The position numbers were made by a program, and so were the translations under genes. A stretch of 8,813 bases of DNA from Gammaproteobacteria bacterium. Its GTDB lineage: Bacteria > Pseudomonadota > Gammaproteobacteria > Steroidobacterales > Steroidobacteraceae. The first letter of the stretch is position 1. Every line of letters starts with the position of its first letter. Shown in pieces: positions 5,531 through 8,813 of this stretch. The stretch covers positions 1 to 8,813 of the forward strand of contig RGYP01000060.1 in NCBI GenBank assembly GCA_010031985.1, given 5' to 3'. Under the pieces are notes generated by a model. It was not told the DNA's origin. It saw nothing but the letters and a program-made list of their open reading frames with translations, and made no database searches.

Positions 5531-6297
5531 CCCCGCCAGGCGATACCGTTTCGATCCCCGTGGAAAAATTGAAGCGCAGCCTGCGCGCCGAAGCGGCGCT
5601 CGAGCCGGTCGTGCCTCAGGCGGCACCTGTCACCAAGCAGACGCAGATCATCGCGATCTACGGCAAGGGCGGCATCGGCAAAAGTTTCACGCTCGCCAAT
5701 CTGAGCTACATGATGGCGCAGCAAGGCAAGAAGGTGCTGCTGATCGGCTGCGATCCAAAGAGCGACACCACCTCGTTGCTCTTCGGTGGTCGTGCCTGTC
5801 CGACCATCATCGAAACCTCGTCGCGCAAAAAGCTTGCGGGCGAGCAGGTCGAGATCGGTGACGTGTGCTTCAAGCGCGACGGCGTATTCGCGATGGAGCT
5901 CGGCGGACCCGAAGTCGGTCGCGGTTGCGGCGGGCGCGGCATCATCCATGGCTTCGAGACCCTCGAGAAACTCGGTTTTCACGACTGGAAGGCGGCAGGA
6001 ATCCCCGTGCTCGCGGCGATTCCGGCGCACGAGGACATCCGTCGCAAGAGCGCCAACTACGAAATCATTGGTCGTCCCGGCTCGGAGTGGGCGGGACTCT
6101 TCGATGAACTCGGTCGCAACGTCGCCGAGGCGCCGCCGCAGCGTCCGAAGCCGCTCTCTCAGGATGAGCTGCTCGGACTCTTCAAGGGCGAGGCCGTCGG
6201 TCGCGACTACAAACTTGAACCCGCGAGTTTCGAAGACATGTGTGGCACCTCGCAGCTGCGCAAGCCTTCGCTCGAGGTCATCTACGACGCGGTTTGA
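5527..6297 (+). CDS. bchX: Chlorophyllide a oxidoreductase iron protein BchX, with internal in-frame gap
   Basis: BchX is the NifH-like ATPase that passes electrons from a [4Fe-4S] cluster to BchY-BchZ for reduction of chlorophyllide a ring B. ATG 5527 overlaps the bchC stop and has GGAGG at 5514-5518. The frame continues 36 bases upstream of it, but only inside bchC. The 256 residues show the P-loop YGKGGIGKS (45-53), CDPKSDTTSLLFGG (75-88), and the first cluster ligand in GRGCGGRG (C134). The C-terminal part IPVLAAIPAHEDIRRKSANYE (from 159) and the tail KPSLEVIYDAV are also normal. Known BchX proteins are about 330 residues. Here HDW154 runs straight into KAAGIP, so about 77 residues are missing, including the switch-II block with DxxGDVVCGG and the second cluster cysteine. 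As written the protein could not hold its cluster, so this is either a true null allele or an assembly error. Confidence 0.9.
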   Translation: MTPPGDTVSIPVEKLKRSLRAEAALEPVVPQAAPVTKQTQIIAIYGKGGIGKSFTLANLSYMMAQQGKKVLLIGCDPKSDTTSLLFGGRACPTIIETSSRKKLAGEQVEIGDVCFKRDGVFAMELGGPEVGRGCGGRGIIHGFETLEKLGFHDWKAAGIPVLAAIPAHEDIRRKSANYEIIGRPGSEWAGLFDELGRNVAEAPPQRPKPLSQDELLGLFKGEAVGRDYKLEPASFEDMCGTSQLRKPSLEVIYDAV

Positions 6298-6301
6298 AGA
6301 C

Positions 6302-7864
6302 ATGAACGCCCTCACCACCGAACTCGAAGGTAGCGCGGAAGTCGTTTACGACTCGCCGCCGGCCGTGGCTGCGGGTGGTGCCGTCGTCGAGGGTGCGGCC
6401 TGCCATGGTGGTCAAGAGACGATGCGGGCTGCAGCGAAGGCAGCGGGCAAGAGCGAGACGCTCGAGCGCTACGCGCGCGATTACCCGGCGGGCCCGCACG
6501 ATCAACCGCAAAGCATGTGTCCGGCATTCGGCAGCCTGCGCGTCGGTCTGCGCATGCGACGCACCGCAACGATCCTCTCGGGCTCGGCGTGTTGCGTGTA
6601 CGGACTCACGTTCACCTCGCATTTCTACGGTGCGCGGCGGACGGTGGGCTACGTGCCCTTCAATTCAGAGACGTTGGTCACCGGCAAGCTTTTCGAGGAT
6701 ATCCGCGACGCGGTCTACAGCATCGCCGATCCGGCGAACTACGACGCGATCGTCATCACCAATCTTTGCGTGCCGACGGCATCGGGTGTACCGCTGCAGT
6801 TGTTGCCCAAAGAAATCAATGGCGTGCGGATCATCGGCATCGACGTGCCGGGCTTCGGTATTCCGACGCACGCCGAAGCCAAGGACGTGCTTGCGGGCGC
6901 GATGTTGCGCTACGCGCGCACCGAGGCCGAGGCAGGGCCGGTACAGGCGCCGCGCACGGCGCGCTCCGGCAAGCCGACGATCAGCCTCGTCGGTGAAGTC
7001 TTTCCGGCCGACCCCGTGGGCATCGGCATGATGCTCGAGCCGATGGGTCTTGCGGCGGGGCAGTTGGTGCCTACCCGCGAGTGGCGCGAGCTGTATGCGG
7101 CGCTCGACTGCGCGGCCGTGGCGGCCATTCATCCTTTCTACACCAGCGTCTATCGCGAATTCGAAGCGGCGGGGCGACGCATCGTCGGTTCAGCGCCGGT
7201 CGGGCACGATGGCACGGCCGCGTGGCTCGAGAGCATCGGTGAAGCTTGCAACGTGCCGCGCGAGCGCATCGAGGCGGCGAAGAACCGCGTGCTGCCAGCG
7301 ATCCGTGGCGCACTCTCTGCGGCGCCGATCAAAGGTCGAATCACGCTCTCGGGTTACGAGGGCTCCGAACTCTTGGTCGGTCGCCTGCTTATCGAAAGCG
7401 GCGCGGATCTGCGCTACGTGGGCACGGCTTGTCCGCGCACGCGTTTTTCGGATGCCGATCGTGAGTGGCTCGAGGCGCGCGGCGTGCATGTGCAGTTCCG
7501 GGCCTCGCTCGAGCAGGACCTCGCGGCATTCGCCGAGTTCAAGCCCGATCTCGCGATCGGCACCACCCCGGTCGTGCAAAAGGCCAAGGAAGCCTCGACG
7601 CCCGCGCTGTACTTCACCAACCTCATTTCTTCGCGGCCCTTGATGGGTCCTGCGGGAGCGGGCGCGTTGGCGCAACTCATCAACACCGCGATCGCCGGCA
7701 AGTCTCGCTTCGACGAAATGAAGAATTTCTTTGGCGAGACCGGCTCGGGAGACGCTGCGGGCGTCTGGGCGGATGCGCCACGTGCACGCCCCGAGTTCCG
7801 CGATGCCTGGCGTCGCAAGCTCGAGAAACAGGCCAAGGCCCGCAAGGCAGAGGAGATGGTCTGA
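6302..7864 (+). CDS. bchY: Chlorophyllide a oxidoreductase subunit Y, BchY
   Basis: BchY is the NifD-like subunit of the catalytic BchY-BchZ component, which reduces the C7=C8 bond of chlorophyllide a with electrons from BchX. ATG 6302 lies 4 nt after the bchX stop. The frame is open far upstream, but only as a shadow of bchX. The Shine-Dalgarno is weak (GAAGA, 6296-6300). The protein has 520 residues. Cysteines expected to bind the [4Fe-4S] cluster shared with BchZ appear as MCPAFGSLR (C73), SGSACCVYGLTF (C97/C98) and VITNLCVPTASG (C156). Further family blocks are GIDVPGFGIPTHAEAKD, VGEVFPADPVGIGMMLEPMGL, IKGRITLSGYEGSELLVGRLL and TTPVVQKAKE. The length is slightly above the roughly 500 usual, from a variable N-terminus. 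No lesion was seen. The stop overlaps the bchZ start by one base. Confidence 0.96.
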   Translation: MNALTTELEGSAEVVYDSPPAVAAGGAVVEGAACHGGQETMRAAAKAAGKSETLERYARDYPAGPHDQPQSMCPAFGSLRVGLRMRRTATILSGSACCVYGLTFTSHFYGARRTVGYVPFNSETLVTGKLFEDIRDAVYSIADPANYDAIVITNLCVPTASGVPLQLLPKEINGVRIIGIDVPGFGIPTHAEAKDVLAGAMLRYARTEAEAGPVQAPRTARSGKPTISLVGEVFPADPVGIGMMLEPMGLAAGQLVPTREWRELYAALDCAAVAAIHPFYTSVYREFEAAGRRIVGSAPVGHDGTAAWLESIGEACNVPRERIEAAKNRVLPAIRGALSAAPIKGRITLSGYEGSELLVGRLLIESGADLRYVGTACPRTRFSDADREWLEARGVHVQFRASLEQDLAAFAEFKPDLAIGTTPVVQKAKEASTPALYFTNLISSRPLMGPAGAGALAQLINTAIAGKSRFDEMKNFFGETGSGDAAGVWADAPRARPEFRDAWRRKLEKQAKARKAEEMV

Positions 7865-8813
7865 TGCTCGTGCTCGACCACGATCGTGCCGGCGGCTACT
7901 GGGGTTCGGTGTACGTATTCACCGCCATCAAGGGACTGCAGGTCATCATCGACGGTCCGGTCGGTTGCGAAAATCTGCCGGTGACCTCGGTGCTGCATTA
8001 CACCGATGCCTTGCCGCCGCACGAGTTGCCTGTCGTGGTCACCGGACTCGCCGAAGAAGAATTGGGTCAACACGGCACCGAAGGCGCCATGAAGCGTGCA
8101 CACAAGGTGCTCGATCCGCATCTGCCAGCAGTGGTGGTCACGGGCTCGATTGCCGAGATGATCGGTGGTGGCGTGACGCCCGAAGGCACAAGCATCAAGC
8201 GCTTTTTGCCGCGCACGATCGACGAAGATCAGTGGCAGTGCGCAAATCGTGCCTTGTGGTGGCTGTGGACGGAGTTCGGTCCGAAGAAAGTGCCGGCGCG
8301 TACACGCAAGGATGGCGAGAAGCCGCGCGTCAATATCATCGGTCCCTGCTACGGCACGTTCAACATGCCCTCCGATCTCGCCGAGATCCGGCGACTCGTC
8401 GAGGGGATCGGTGCCGAGATCAACATGATTTTCCCGCTCGGCAGTCATCTTGCCGACATCCCGAAGCTCGCCGATGCCGACGTCAACGTCTGCATGTATC
8501 GCGAGTTCGGGCGCATGCTGTGCGAGGGACTCGAGCGTCCTTACTTGCAGGCACCGATCGGCCTGCACAGCACCACCAAATTTTTACGTACGCTCGGTGA
8601 ATTGCTCGGGCTCGATCCTGAGCCCTTCATCGAGCGCGAAAAGAACACCACCATCAAGCCGCTCTGGGACCTGTGGCGATCCGTCACGCAGGATTTCTTC
8701 GGCACTGCGAGTTTCGCCATCGTGGCTGGCGAGACCTACGCGCGTGGTGTGCGCCACTTCCTCGAATCCGAGCTCGGTCTGCCGTGCACGTTCTCGTTTG
8801 CGCGGCAGCCCGG
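7864..8813 (+). CDS. bchZ: Chlorophyllide a oxidoreductase subunit Z, BchZ (3' end missing)
   Basis: BchZ is the NifK-like partner of BchY in chlorophyllide a oxidoreductase. ATG 7864 overlaps the bchY TGA (TGATG) and has AGGAGA at 7851-7856 with 7-nt spacing. The frame stays open to the end of the window, giving 316 complete codons of a family usually about 480-490 residues long, so roughly two thirds is present. Visible features are YVFTAIKGLQVIIDGPVGCENLPVT, where C35 is at the position of the BchZ cluster ligand, VVVTGSIAEMIGGG (about 91-104), NIIGPCYGTFNMPSDL, INMIFPLGSHLADIPKL, MYREFGRMLCEGLERP, and GETYARGVRHFLESELGLPCTF near the edge. In related clusters puf genes often follow bchZ, but nothing beyond 8813 can be seen. 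Confidence 0.95.
   Translation, partial: MLVLDHDRAGGYWGSVYVFTAIKGLQVIIDGPVGCENLPVTSVLHYTDALPPHELPVVVTGLAEEELGQHGTEGAMKRAHKVLDPHLPAVVVTGSIAEMIGGGVTPEGTSIKRFLPRTIDEDQWQCANRALWWLWTEFGPKKVPARTRKDGEKPRVNIIGPCYGTFNMPSDLAEIRRLVEGIGAEINMIFPLGSHLADIPKLADADVNVCMYREFGRMLCEGLERPYLQAPIGLHSTTKFLRTLGELLGLDPEPFIEREKNTTIKPLWDLWRSVTQDFFGTASFAIVAGETYARGVRHFLESELGLPCTFSFARQP

Noticed and set aside
5786..6301. Extension of BchY upstream into bchX (a 692-residue product)
   Set aside because: The extra residues are a Ser/Arg-rich shadow of bchX. The ATG at 6302, 4 nt after the bchX stop, begins a BchY-like protein.
7414..8568. Minus-strand open frame of 384 codons opposite bchY and bchZ
   Set aside because: It overlaps two well-supported bch genes entirely and has no motif or ribosome binding site of its own.
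1..8813. CRISPR array, tRNA or rRNA genes, insertion sequence or phage genes
   Set aside because: No regularly spaced repeats, cloverleaf-like sequence, transposase or other such feature was seen. The window is almost wholly filled by photosynthesis genes.

Overview
The window is part of a photosynthesis gene cluster (PGC) from an anoxygenic phototrophic purple bacterium (Proteobacteria). GC content is roughly two thirds by eye, with strong G/C bias at third codon positions. Gene content and order (crtB, crtC, crtE-crtF, bchC-bchX-bchY-bchZ) match the crtEF-bchCXYZ block of proteobacterial PGCs. From memory the proteins look closest to beta- or gammaproteobacterial versions, but the class cannot be fixed from this sequence. 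The first 19 bases are a Tn5/Nextera mosaic-end adaptor, so the window is the untrimmed end of a sequencing contig and everything left of base 20 is artefact.

Layout: (1) 22-219, the C-terminal end of an unrecognised gene cut by the contig end; (2) crtB, phytoene synthase (+), 243-1343; (3) crtC, carotenoid 1,2-hydratase (-), 1372-2391, convergent with crtB; (4) a compact divergent control region (about 2359-2468) with overlapping promoters for crtC and crtE that share one TGT-N12-ACA PpsR/CrtJ-type operator; (5) crtE, GGPP synthase, and crtF, hydroxyneurosporene O-methyltransferase (+), 14 bp apart; (6) a 96-bp intergenic region with a sigma70-like bchC promoter and two operator-like palindromes spaced 8 bp apart; (7) bchC, bchX, bchY and bchZ (+), tightly packed with 4-nt, 1-nt or near-zero junctions. 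bchZ runs off the right end.

How the genes work together: CrtE makes geranylgeranyl diphosphate, used both for carotenoids and for the bacteriochlorophyll tail. CrtB condenses two GGPP to phytoene. After desaturation by CrtI (not in the window), CrtC hydrates the psi end and CrtF O-methylates it, giving the spheroidene or spirilloxanthin type of carotenoid. BchX, BchY and BchZ form the nitrogenase-like chlorophyllide a oxidoreductase that reduces ring B, and BchC oxidises the C3 hydroxyethyl group to acetyl on the way to bacteriochlorophyllide a. The operator architecture predicts aerobic/light repression by PpsR/CrtJ.

This is a known type of locus rather than a new system. The most notable points are: an in-frame internal gap of about 77 residues in bchX that removes one of the two [4Fe-4S] cysteine ligands (a real lesion or an assembly error); the shared operator inside overlapping divergent promoters; the tandem operators at bchC; and the absence of crtD from its usual place beside crtC.
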